Shown here one piece after another: positions 1 through 5,372 of a stretch of DNA of 9,335 nucleotides. This DNA is from Leptotrichiaceae bacterium (GTDB lineage Bacteria; Fusobacteriota; Fusobacteriia; Fusobacteriales; Leptotrichiaceae). Where the stretch lies: assembly GCA_030532815.1 (NCBI GenBank), contig JAUNKI010000070.1, forward strand, positions 1 through 9,335. Reading direction: 5' to 3'. The translations under genes were made by a program, and so were the position numbers. Within the stretch, counting starts at the first letter, position 1; each line of letters begins with the position of its first letter. The notes under the pieces were generated by a model. The model was not told the DNA's origin and searched no databases. It saw only the letters and a list, made by a program, of their open reading frames with translations.

Positions 1-1
1 A

Positions 2-523
2 ACAGGAGCAAAGACAGGGTTGATTACAGCAACTTTTATACAGGGGATGACAGGAAGTCTTGATGATATTCTTACACTTAAAAAAGTTATAAAAGGAGCA
101 GGAGAAGTTATTGGAAATGGAAAGAATACTCAAAATAATAATCCTTACAATGTATTATCTCAGACTGAACAACAGAAAAAAGAAGCAATTGATATGCTGA
201 AAAATGGATGGGAAGGTTTATTAGGTCAAATGCAGGGAATAAATTTATCCTCGGAAGCAGGTTCAATGAGTGAAGCTACAAGAAGTAACGCATATAATAC
301 AGGAAATGTAAGTTCCGAGATAAATTCAAAAAAACCTGAAAATTTTGATAATTCTTTTAGAACTAAAAATATAAATAATAGTAGTTATATAGAAAATATT
401 GAAATCAAAAATAGGAATAATATGAATAGTGTATCAAAAATATATACAAATTCTGATGAAGTAGAATTAATGATAAAAAATTCAATAGACAAATATACAC
501 ATTCAAAAATTAGATTTAAATAA
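2..523 (+). CDS. 3' end of an unidentified gene with a variable, Asn/Ser-rich C-terminus (5' end outside window)
   Basis: The frame is open from base 2, so the gene almost certainly begins upstream; the TTG at 20 is internal. I do not recognise the family. The visible part starts with a Gly/Thr-rich stretch (TGAKTGLITATFIQGM, then TGSLDD), continues with an amphipathic, helix-prone segment rich in Glu, Lys and Gln, and ends in about 90 residues of low-complexity Asn/Ser/Lys/Ile sequence. No membrane segment, cysteine or catalytic motif is evident. The opening 22 codons recur at 1007-1072 with about 88% DNA identity, after which the two sequences diverge completely. A conserved module followed by unrelated tails is the pattern of polymorphic secreted proteins, but a T4SS-exported surface protein (VirB5-like position) is equally possible. 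It stops 27 bases before a small lipoprotein gene. Real coding sequence: fairly sure; function: unknown. Confidence 0.65.
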   Translation, partial: TGAKTGLITATFIQGMTGSLDDILTLKKVIKGAGEVIGNGKNTQNNNPYNVLSQTEQQKKEAIDMLKNGWEGLLGQMQGINLSSEAGSMSEATRSNAYNTGNVSSEINSKKPENFDNSFRTKNINNSSYIENIEIKNRNNMNSVSKIYTNSDEVELMIKNSIDKYTHSKIRFK

Positions 524-550
524 AAATAAAAGCATACGGAGATGATAATT

Positions 551-715
551 GTGAAAAAAGTTCTAATATTAATTATATTAATAATAACGGTTTTAAGTTG
601 TACTTCAGAGGATGCAGCATTATGGAATGAAATATCAAGACAAAGAAAAGAAAGAGGTCATGGTTGTTATCGTGATCCATACTCTGGAAATACTCATTGT
701 GGTTATAAAAATTAA
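551..715 (+). CDS. small lipoprotein, VirB7-like by size and context
   Basis: A 54-residue ORF. The GTG at 551 is chosen because GGAG (538-541) lies 9 bases upstream; the in-frame ATG at 542 overlaps the end of that ribosome site and would add only three residues. The N-terminus is MKK followed by a run of Ile/Leu/Val and a lipobox, VLSC, placing the lipidated cysteine at residue 17. This predicts an outer- or inner-membrane-anchored periplasmic lipoprotein with a mature part of only 38 residues. That part is charged, then carries two cysteines (39 and 50) in the segment GCYRDPYSGNTHCGY, able to form a disulfide. Tiny lipoproteins of this kind occur in T4SS clusters as VirB7 or TrbK/entry-exclusion proteins. 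Placement next to virB6 fits, but sequence alone does not prove the family. Alternatively it is a partner or immunity protein of the upstream gene. Confidence 0.7.
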   Translation: MKKVLILIILIITVLSCTSEDAALWNEISRQRKERGHGCYRDPYSGNTHCGYKN

Positions 716-740
716 AAAATATAAAATAAAATATACTTAA

Positions 741-877
741 AAATCCAACATTCAAATTATTTCAACGAAAAAAATACGTGAATGAACGTTAAGAAAAATC
801 ACTGTCTGAGCGAAGCGAGTTTGTGATTTTTTAGTGAATGAAGTGTTTTTGAGTATGAAATAATTTGTGTTGGAAGT
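741..877 (+). repeat. long imperfect inverted repeat (MITE/REP-like element)
   Basis: Outer arms: CCAACATTCAAATTATTTCA at 745-764 is the reverse complement of 856-873 except for a two-base insertion. Inner arms: AAAAATCAC at 794-802 pairs exactly with GTGATTTTT at 823-831 around a 20-base loop containing GAGCGAAGCGAG. The sequences between outer and inner arms pair only imperfectly. The whole can fold as one long hairpin on either strand, and the inner stem followed by T residues could end transcription. It contains no gene and lies between the small lipoprotein and the broken module copy; its right arm overlaps the first codons of that ORF. I infer a non-autonomous mobile or dispersed repeat; a fixed regulatory hairpin is the alternative. 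Confidence 0.6.
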
Positions 878-1139
878 TTTTTGTCAAACTTTTTTGCAAA
901 AAAGCTTGGGAAAGCTTTACTACAGTAAAGGTTATTTAAAGCCGAATATGAGGAGAGCGGAGGACAGTTTTGAAAGGTTGGATAAAAAGAGAAAAGATGG
1001 TCTTGGAACAGGAGCAAAGACAGGGTTGATTACAGTAACTTTTATTAGAGGAATGACAAGTAGTCTTGATGAAACTATTATTCTAACAACTCTTGGTAAA
1101 AGAATAGAAGATATTATGGGAACTAGAAAAAGTTTTTAA
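864..1139 (+). pseudogene. orphan/truncated second copy of the module at the window's left end
   Basis: The open frame runs from just after an in-frame TAA (861-863) to TAA at 1137-1139. If translated from the GTG at 867 it gives 90 residues, or about 63 from the ATG at 948; neither start has a convincing ribosome site. The middle is strongly charged (RRAEDSFERLDKKRKDG) and leads into GTGAKTGLITVTFIRGM, which matches the start of the gene ending at 523: bases 1-29 are identical to 1007-1035, and 58 of 66 positions match over 1-66 versus 1007-1072. After SLDE the tail is short and unrelated to the first copy. The 5' end lies in an inverted-repeat element and adjoins a palindrome and short hairpins (890-929). 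I read it as a displaced C-terminal fragment of a longer gene, or an orphan tail cassette. A short functional gene cannot be excluded. Confidence 0.5.
890..929 (+). repeat. cluster of a palindrome and two small hairpins
   Basis: TTTTTTGCAAAAAA at 890-903 is a perfect 14-base palindrome. It runs into AAAGCTT/AAGCTTT (901-907 and 912-918, 4-base loop) and then TTTACT/AGTAAA (916-921 and 924-929, 2-base loop). Three overlapping self-complementary units in 40 bases, directly after the inverted repeat, suggest this stretch belongs to the same repeat element rather than to a normal gene start. Confidence 0.45.
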
Positions 1140-1197
1140 AATTGCATTTTATATTTTATAAAATTTTAACAAATATCTAATTAAAAATAAAAAATAT

Positions 1198-1204
1198 AAG
1201 GAGG
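1198..1204 (+). promoter_or_regulatory. strong ribosome binding site of the VirB6-like gene
   Basis: AAGGAGG is a near-perfect anti-16S match, 7 bases before the ATG at 1212. It is the strongest such site in the window and fixes the start. Confidence 0.8.
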
Positions 1205-1211
1205 AGATTTA

Positions 1212-2045
1212 ATGATTATAAATTATGGAAATGGAGAGATAGCTAAAAGTATTGAAAATGTTATATTTTTTGGGAAAACTGCAATGAAATTAGTTATTTC
1301 CAATCTTCTTCTTATAGTTTTTATACTTATAATATTAAATATTCTCTATGAAATTTTACTTGCAGCAGTGGAAAATGAACCTGCAAAAGTTATATCTAAA
1401 ATAGTAAATGAGTTAGTATTTGCAGGATTTTTGTTTTTTATTATGACTAACTGGCTTGGAGGTCTTAATATACTTGAAAATATAATAGAACCTCTTATAT
1501 TTGAAAAAATACCTAAATATATTTTTAGTTTTCATGTCGGCAATCAGCCTTTATTTGTAACTGACGGAGTACTTTTAAATCTGGATAAAGTATGGAAGAC
1601 ACTTGAAGAAATTCCTAACAGAATATATGATTTAAAGTCGTCATGGAAAATATTATTTGAATGGGTATTAAAAAGTAATTTGGGATTTCACATAATAATG
1701 ATACTACTAAAAATGTTCATGTATGTTATGATTATACTTTTCTTTGGAGACATACTCAGATTAATAATAGAAGTACATTTAATGTATACTTTTTCAGGAA
1801 TAACTTTTGTGCTTATGGTATTTAAACCTTTAAGGGAAAGTTACGGACTTTCAATACTCAGAACACTGATTGCTACAGGAATACAGTATTATCTTGCTTT
1901 TATTTTGCTCGGGTTAAGCACGGGGTATTTAAATTATATTTATAACGTAGGAGGAAAATTCATGTATATTATGAGTTTATTTCTTCTTATGGGACTTATG
2001 AAATCAGGAATGAATATGATAAGAAGAATAGGAGGAAAACTGTAA
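1212..2045 (+). CDS. virB6: VirB6/TrbL-like polytopic inner-membrane T4SS protein
   Basis: A 277-residue protein with about six hydrophobic segments: roughly 26-51, 63-84, 158-178, 186-204, 212-235 and 239-262. The region between the second and third (about 85-155) is amphipathic with aromatic residues and is the likely large periplasmic loop. The N-terminus is not a cleavable signal. This layout (early pair of membrane spans, central loop, dense C-terminal spans, short basic tail RRIGGKL) is that of VirB6/TrbL, which forms part of the inner-membrane channel and contacts the translocating DNA or protein. VirB6 proteins are poorly conserved in sequence, so the call rests on topology, size and neighbours (VirB11, VirB8 and VirD4 downstream). 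It is shorter than many TrbL proteins, which often carry a hydrophilic C-terminal extension. The lipoprotein gene at 2117 follows after 71 bases. Confidence 0.75.
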   Translation: MIINYGNGEIAKSIENVIFFGKTAMKLVISNLLLIVFILIILNILYEILLAAVENEPAKVISKIVNELVFAGFLFFIMTNWLGGLNILENIIEPLIFEKIPKYIFSFHVGNQPLFVTDGVLLNLDKVWKTLEEIPNRIYDLKSSWKILFEWVLKSNLGFHIIMILLKMFMYVMIILFFGDILRLIIEVHLMYTFSGITFVLMVFKPLRESYGLSILRTLIATGIQYYLAFILLGLSTGYLNYIYNVGGKFMYIMSLFLLMGLMKSGMNMIRRIGGKL

Positions 2046-2063
2046 TCTTTGCAATTTTAAAAA

Positions 2064-2074
2064 TTTGATATAAT
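2064..2074 (+). promoter_or_regulatory. extended -10 promoter ahead of the LprI-like gene
   Basis: TTTGATATAAT holds a perfect TATAAT (2069-2074) preceded by TG one base away, an extended -10 that needs little or no -35 element; only a weak TTGCAA (2049-2054) lies upstream, with short spacing. The same 11 bases occur at 3641-3651 before virB11. This would allow separate expression of the lipoprotein within the virB6 transcript. Confidence 0.5.
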
Positions 2075-2116
2075 AAATTATAAACATAAAAAAATGAAAA
2101 AATAGGAGACATTTAT

Positions 2117-2620
2117 ATGAAAAAATTATTATTTATTTTGATTTTTTTACTTGTAATTGCATGTTCGGAGAAAAAGACAGAAAGTAAACAGAGTGAAGAA
2201 AAGAATGCCGGTAAAATGGATACTGTAAGTATAAAAGAAGAGGGCAGCAAAAAAGAAGACAGCTACGAGTCTTCTTTACTTAAAAGAATGGAAACTTTGG
2301 AAGCTGAATTGAAACCGGCTTTAGATTCAGGAATAACGTCGGACATGGTAAATGCCTCGTCTGCATTATCCGAAGCATGGGAGGCTGAATTGAATAAAGT
2401 TTATAAGCTACTTATGGCAGAATTACCTGAAAATGAAAAAGTAAAATTACGTACTGCTCAGAGGGAATGGATAAAAAAAAGAAAAATAGAAGCGGAAAAA
2501 GAGGCAAAAGAGTTTGAAGGGGGAACTATAGCGAACCTTTTATCTTCCGGAACTGAATTGGAATTAACGACAGAAAGAACAATAGAACTGGCAAAAATGT
2601 ATGATGATTTACATAAATAG
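2117..2620 (+). CDS. LprI/DUF1311-family lipoprotein
   Basis: A 167-residue protein, ATG 7 bases after AGGAGA. Residues 1-15 form a lipoprotein signal with lipobox VIAC (Cys16), followed by a hydrophilic Lys/Glu/Ser linker to about residue 55. The C-terminal domain (about 80-165) has the DUF1311/LprI pattern: WEAELNKVYKLLMAELP, then AQREWIKKRK, then GGTIANLL and a closing TTERTIELAKMY helix. Members of this family are secreted or lipid-anchored; Mycobacterium LprI inhibits lysozyme, but most members are uncharacterised. The cysteine pair common in the N-terminal half of the family domain is absent here: the position reads MVNASSALSEAW. It follows virB6 closely and has its own probable -10. 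A role in protecting against, or tuning, peptidoglycan cleavage during T4SS assembly is inference. Family assignment is good; role unknown. Confidence 0.8.
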   Translation: MKKLLFILIFLLVIACSEKKTESKQSEEKNAGKMDTVSIKEEGSKKEDSYESSLLKRMETLEAELKPALDSGITSDMVNASSALSEAWEAELNKVYKLLMAELPENEKVKLRTAQREWIKKRKIEAEKEAKEFEGGTIANLLSSGTELELTTERTIELAKMYDDLHK

Positions 2621-2936
2621 AAGTACTTTTAAAATGAATAGTAAATTTTTTTCAGGATTAGATGGATTTGTTTAAAATGTATTAGAAATTAGCAAAATAC
2701 TTGAAAAAATTTAAATAAAGATAGAGTTAAATGTAAAATGAAAATATTATCAAAAATTATAAATTTATAGAATATTATATTATTTTTGAATTTTCAGAAA
2801 TAATGTAGTAAATTAAATTGTTATATGATATTTCAGTCTAATTTTAAATTTATTTTTATTACTGATATATATTTATAAAAAGAATGGAAATAAAATTGAA
2901 TCAGATATGTTTATTTTAAAAATAAGCAACGGCAAT
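2621..2936. other. gene-free AT-rich stretch
   Basis: No ORF with a ribosome site, RNA gene or clear repeat is seen in these 316 bases between the LprI-like gene and the terminator. It may be a long 3' untranslated region of that gene, since no terminator comes earlier, or decayed sequence. Confidence 0.5.
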
Positions 2937-2969
2937 AAAAAGCTGAATTTGAAATTCGGCTTTTTATTT
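2937..2969 (+). terminator. rho-independent terminator
   Basis: A hairpin with 13 paired positions (12 Watson-Crick and one T-G): AAAAAGCTGAATT at 2937-2949 pairs with AATTCGGCTTTTT at 2953-2965 around a 3-base loop, followed by more T residues. The A-rich left arm makes it potentially bidirectional. It is the only good terminator downstream of the virB6-lprI pair and separates them from virB11. Confidence 0.85.
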
Positions 2970-3130
2970 ACTTAAACTTAGTCATTTGAATACGTGTGAT
3001 ATATGAAACAACAAATTTTCTATTCTGTAGTTATTACAGAGGAAAGTTGAACATGAAAAATACTTTCTGTCATAATAAAGTTATGATAGGGTATTTCAAG
3101 TTATTACTAAAGAAAGGAAAATATAAAGAC

Positions 3131-3183
3131 GGAGCTGTCTCATAAAATAGAAAAATACACTCGATTATAAATTTTATATATTT
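3131..3183 (+). repeat. degenerate direct repeat, copy 1 (insertion-sequence-end-like)
   Basis: Starts GGAGCTGTCTCATAAA, which resembles the terminal inverted repeats of some insertion sequences, then an AT-rich tail. Bases 3141-3183 match 3279-3321 at about 37 of 43 positions. A third, looser copy begins at 4996 with GGAGACTGTTTCATAA. No transposase gene accompanies any copy, so these are probably solo ends or miniature elements. Confidence 0.55.
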
Positions 3184-3251
3184 ATAAAATTCAGTAAAAA
3201 CAGTATTTTTTAAAATATATAATATTTATGGTTAGAGAATTGTTTTTGACT

Positions 3252-3321
3252 TACGGAAGCTCCTGTTCCATATAAAATCATAAAGTATAAAAATACACCT
3301 GATTATAAACTTTACATATTT
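3252..3321 (+). repeat. degenerate direct repeat, copy 2
   Basis: Its core from 3279 (CATAAAGTATAAAAATACAC) is 138 bases downstream of, and in the same orientation as, the core at 3141, with six mismatches in 43. The preceding ACGGAAGCTCCTGTTCCATA looks like a mutated form of the ACGGAGCTGTCTCATA that heads copy 1. Tandem placement points to duplication or repeated insertion. Confidence 0.5.
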
Positions 3322-3355
3322 TTTAATTTTTACAGAGAATGAACATTTTTGAATG

Positions 3356-3395
3356 TCAGTAAAATTAAATTGGATAGTTTTTTACTGAATTTTTT
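3356..3395 (+). terminator. weak terminator-like hairpin
   Basis: TCAGTAAAA (3356-3364) pairs with TTTTACTGA (3380-3388), a 9-bp AT-rich stem with a 15-base loop, followed by six T residues (3390-3395). With only three G-C pairs and no gene just upstream, it may be non-functional or part of the repeat remnants. Confidence 0.3.
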
Positions 3396-3623
3396 CAGAC
3401 GAATTAAAATAATAAGTGCAAAACAAGAATGGATTTTTTCAAATTTCGGTATATCTTAAATAAAGGTTTTATTAAATCCATTGAAATTTAAAGAAAATCT
3501 TATCTGTATCTTTTAAAAATATAATAAAATCAAAAATTAGTGAGGAAGATTTATAAAGTATGAATTTGCTTTTAAATGAAAGATATATTTTAAACATTAA
3601 AAAATAAAAAAATTATTTATTCT

Positions 3624-3651
3624 TTGATTTTATATTAAGTTTTGATATAAT
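3624..3651 (+). promoter_or_regulatory. promoter of virB11
   Basis: A -35 box TTGATT (3624-3629), a 16-base spacer and a perfect -10 TATAAT (3646-3651) with an extended TG. Transcription would start near 3658, about 40 bases before the virB11 ATG. Its 11 bases TTTGATATAAT are repeated exactly before the LprI-like gene. It implies that virB11 is transcribed independently of virB6. Confidence 0.65.
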
Positions 3652-3696
3652 ACAACATTATATTATATATCATTTAGCAGAAAGGAAAATGTAAAA

Positions 3697-4842
3697 ATGG
3701 AAAAAGTCGAAGAACTGAATATTTCTCTTGAAGAAATTCAGCGATTAAATAAAGAAACAAGAGCCAAAGTTCTTGAAAAGCATCCTGATGATATTGAATT
3801 GGATGATTTAAGCTATATTACTCCTTATGATGCAATTTTTTCAAAATTGCCGTACAGATATAAACAGATAATCAAAGTAAGAGATGACAGTGAAGTAATT
3901 TTTTCTCAGTTGGGAAAAGATATATTGGCACTTCTGGAAGACAAAAATGTCAACGAGATAAATTTGAATCAGGACGGATATATAAGAATAGATATGTTCG
4001 GTAAAGGGAAATTCAAAACAGATATATTGATGGAGGCAGATCGTGCCGAAAATATGATAAAACTTATTGCCGATTACAATCATGAAAGTATTTCCAAAGA
4101 GAATCCCATAATTTCAACAAATTTGCCTACAGGAGAGAGGATAGAATGCCTTATAGGAAATGTAGTAAAAGGTGCTCCCGTTTTTTCTCTGCGTAAAAGA
4201 CCGTCAAAAATATTTCCACTTGAGGAATATGTGGAATCGGGAAGACTGAAAGAAGAATATAGAAAAGTTTTAGTAGAAGAAATACATAAAGGGGCAAATA
4301 TACTTATAGGAGGAGGAGTAGGAACAGGAAAGACTACCCTTGCAAATGCATGTATACATGAACTGAAAGGAACACGTAAAAGAATAATAATCATAGAAGA
4401 TACTCCTGAAATTATATGTGACTGTGATGATAAGGTAGAGCTTACTACGACAAAATATGTAAAACTTGCGGATCTTCTGAAAACGGCAATGAGACTTAAC
4501 GGTGATACTGTAATAGTGGGAGAATCGCGTACAGGTGAAGAAGTCGATATTCTTCTTAAAATATGGAATTCAGGCTCAAAGGGAGGATTTAACACTATTC
4601 ATGCCGATGATGCACAGGCTGCACTGAAAAAAATGGAACAGTATATGGCAAAGATAACATCCGTTCCTCAAATAGAGGAGATACTTCAGGCTGTGGATAT
4701 TGTCGTTTCAGTAAAAAAAGATATGAACAGTAGTATTTATGTCAATGAAATTGTAAAGCTGAAAGGCTATGATTACGAAAACAGGAGATACATTCTGGAA
4801 GATATAGTTACTAAAAAAGCACCTGAAAGAGAAAAAAATTAA
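3697..4842 (+). CDS. virB11: VirB11/TrbB-type T4SS traffic ATPase
   Basis: A 381-residue secretion ATPase. The N-terminal domain (about 70-190) has the family's NEINLNQDG and PTGERIECL regions. The C-terminal domain carries every hallmark: Walker A GGGVGTGKTT (205-214, Lys212), Asp box IIIIEDTPE (230-238), Walker B DTVIVGESR with Glu276, and His box GGFNTIHAD (296-304, His302). The stretch from GESRTGEEVDILLKIWNSG onward resembles TrbB of P-type conjugation systems more than Agrobacterium VirB11. The hexamer works on the cytoplasmic face of the inner membrane, powering pilus assembly and switching between assembly and DNA transfer. No membrane segment or signal is present, as expected. About 60 extra N-terminal residues precede the usual domain start. 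ATG 10 bases after AAAGGA. It stands alone, with over 500 gene-free bases on each side and its own promoter. Confidence 0.95.
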   Translation: MEKVEELNISLEEIQRLNKETRAKVLEKHPDDIELDDLSYITPYDAIFSKLPYRYKQIIKVRDDSEVIFSQLGKDILALLEDKNVNEINLNQDGYIRIDMFGKGKFKTDILMEADRAENMIKLIADYNHESISKENPIISTNLPTGERIECLIGNVVKGAPVFSLRKRPSKIFPLEEYVESGRLKEEYRKVLVEEIHKGANILIGGGVGTGKTTLANACIHELKGTRKRIIIIEDTPEIICDCDDKVELTTTKYVKLADLLKTAMRLNGDTVIVGESRTGEEVDILLKIWNSGSKGGFNTIHADDAQAALKKMEQYMAKITSVPQIEEILQAVDIVVSVKKDMNSSIYVNEIVKLKGYDYENRRYILEDIVTKKAPEREKN

Positions 4843-4995
4843 TTGATTTTAATAACAAAAAAGTATTATTGAAAATATAAAAATAAGGATACATTGTATT
4901 TAGAACGGACAAATTATATTTTATTTTTACAAAGGAAAATAAATTTAATATTAATAAATATTTATATTGTTAAATAATGGTCAGAACAAGAAAAT

Positions 4996-5055
4996 GGAGA
5001 CTGTTTCATAAGTTAAAAATAAATTTCTAATTATAAGTATTATATATTTTTAAAA
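4996..5055 (+). repeat. degenerate direct repeat, copy 3
   Basis: GGAGACTGTTTCATAAG followed by an AT-rich stretch with ATTATAAGTATTATATAT. It aligns along about 60 bases with copy 1 at 3131, about three quarters of positions matching by eye with two one-base gaps, in the same orientation. It lies in the other gene-free gap, on the far side of virB11. Confidence 0.45.
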
Positions 5056-5094
5056 ATAAAAAAACATGTAAAATTTATTATTGAATATATTTTT

Positions 5095-5110
5095 GTATCT
5101 CATGAGATAC
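5095..5110. repeat. perfect 16-base palindrome
   Basis: GTATCTCATGAGATAC is fully self-complementary with no loop, flanked by T-rich sequence. It could be a dimeric regulator's operator or a recombination site. It is about 280 bases before virB8, so a direct operator role there is uncertain. Confidence 0.4.
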
Positions 5111-5277
5111 CTTTATTCAAATTTTTTAGATGCATTTGTTAAAAAAATCCGATATTTTTTAGATTAAATAAAAAGTTATTTTTTTTCTCTTTTAAAAAAA
5201 ATAAAAAAAAGCATTTTTGATTTTAATGTTAGAAGTATTGTAATTACTTGATTAGAGAAAATAAAATTTTAAAAATG

Positions 5278-5325
5278 AAAACTGTTTTTTTGAAATTTCG
5301 TAAAACTTAAAAAACAGTTTTTTTT
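5278..5325 (+). terminator. rho-independent terminator upstream of virB8
   Basis: AAAACTGTTTTTT (5278-5290) pairs over 13 bp with AAAAAACAGTTTT (5309-5321) around an 18-base loop, followed by T residues to 5325. It ends about 47 bases before the virB8 start, so it would stop read-through from virB11. It is A/T-symmetric and may act in both directions. Confidence 0.7.
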
Positions 5326-5335
5326 ATTATATAAT
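5307..5335 (+). promoter_or_regulatory. possible promoter of the virB8-virD4 operon
   Basis: A perfect TATAAT at 5330-5335 lies 38 bases before the start of virB8. The only -35 candidate, 17 bases upstream (5307-5312), is poor and falls in the terminator's right arm. A promoter is needed here because the terminator blocks upstream transcription, but in such AT-rich DNA the match alone is weak. Confidence 0.4.
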
Positions 5336-5372
5336 ATTTCCGATAGTAGAAAAGAAAGGAGTGCAAAATTTT

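Larger units (their letters stand above)
2970..3623. other. gene-free gap with degenerate repeats
   Basis: Between the terminator and the virB11 promoter no credible ORF is present in either strand. The stretch holds two direct repeat copies (from 3131 and 3252), a terminator-like hairpin (3356-3395) and a 9-bp inverted repeat, AATGGATTT (3428-3436) with AAATCCATT (3474-3482). It looks like decayed inserted DNA. Confidence 0.55.
4843..5277. other. gene-free gap between virB11 and virB8
   Basis: No credible ORF on either strand. It contains the third repeat copy (from 4996), a perfect 16-base palindrome (5095-5110) and A/T homopolymer runs. No obvious terminator follows virB11 directly, so its transcript may run to the hairpin at 5278. 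Confidence 0.5.

Noticed and set aside
573..755. 60-codon - strand frame
   Set aside because: It overlaps the lipoprotein gene at 551-715, which has a lipobox and a ribosome site; the antisense frame has neither.
3055..3095. short ATG-initiated frame with a hairpin-like TCATAA/TTATGA
   Set aside because: Only about a dozen codons before a stop; no signal or homology-like features.
3131..3321. CRISPR array
   Set aside because: Only two imperfect copies 138 bases apart, no regular spacers and no cas genes; better explained as decayed mobile-element ends.
4080..4595. 171-codon open frame on the - strand
   Set aside because: It lies wholly within virB11, whose Walker and His-box motifs are intact on the + strand; the antisense product shows no domain and is a shadow.
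5361..5363. GTG as the virB8 start
   Set aside because: It overlaps the GGAG ribosome site itself; the in-frame GTG at 5373 is correctly spaced.
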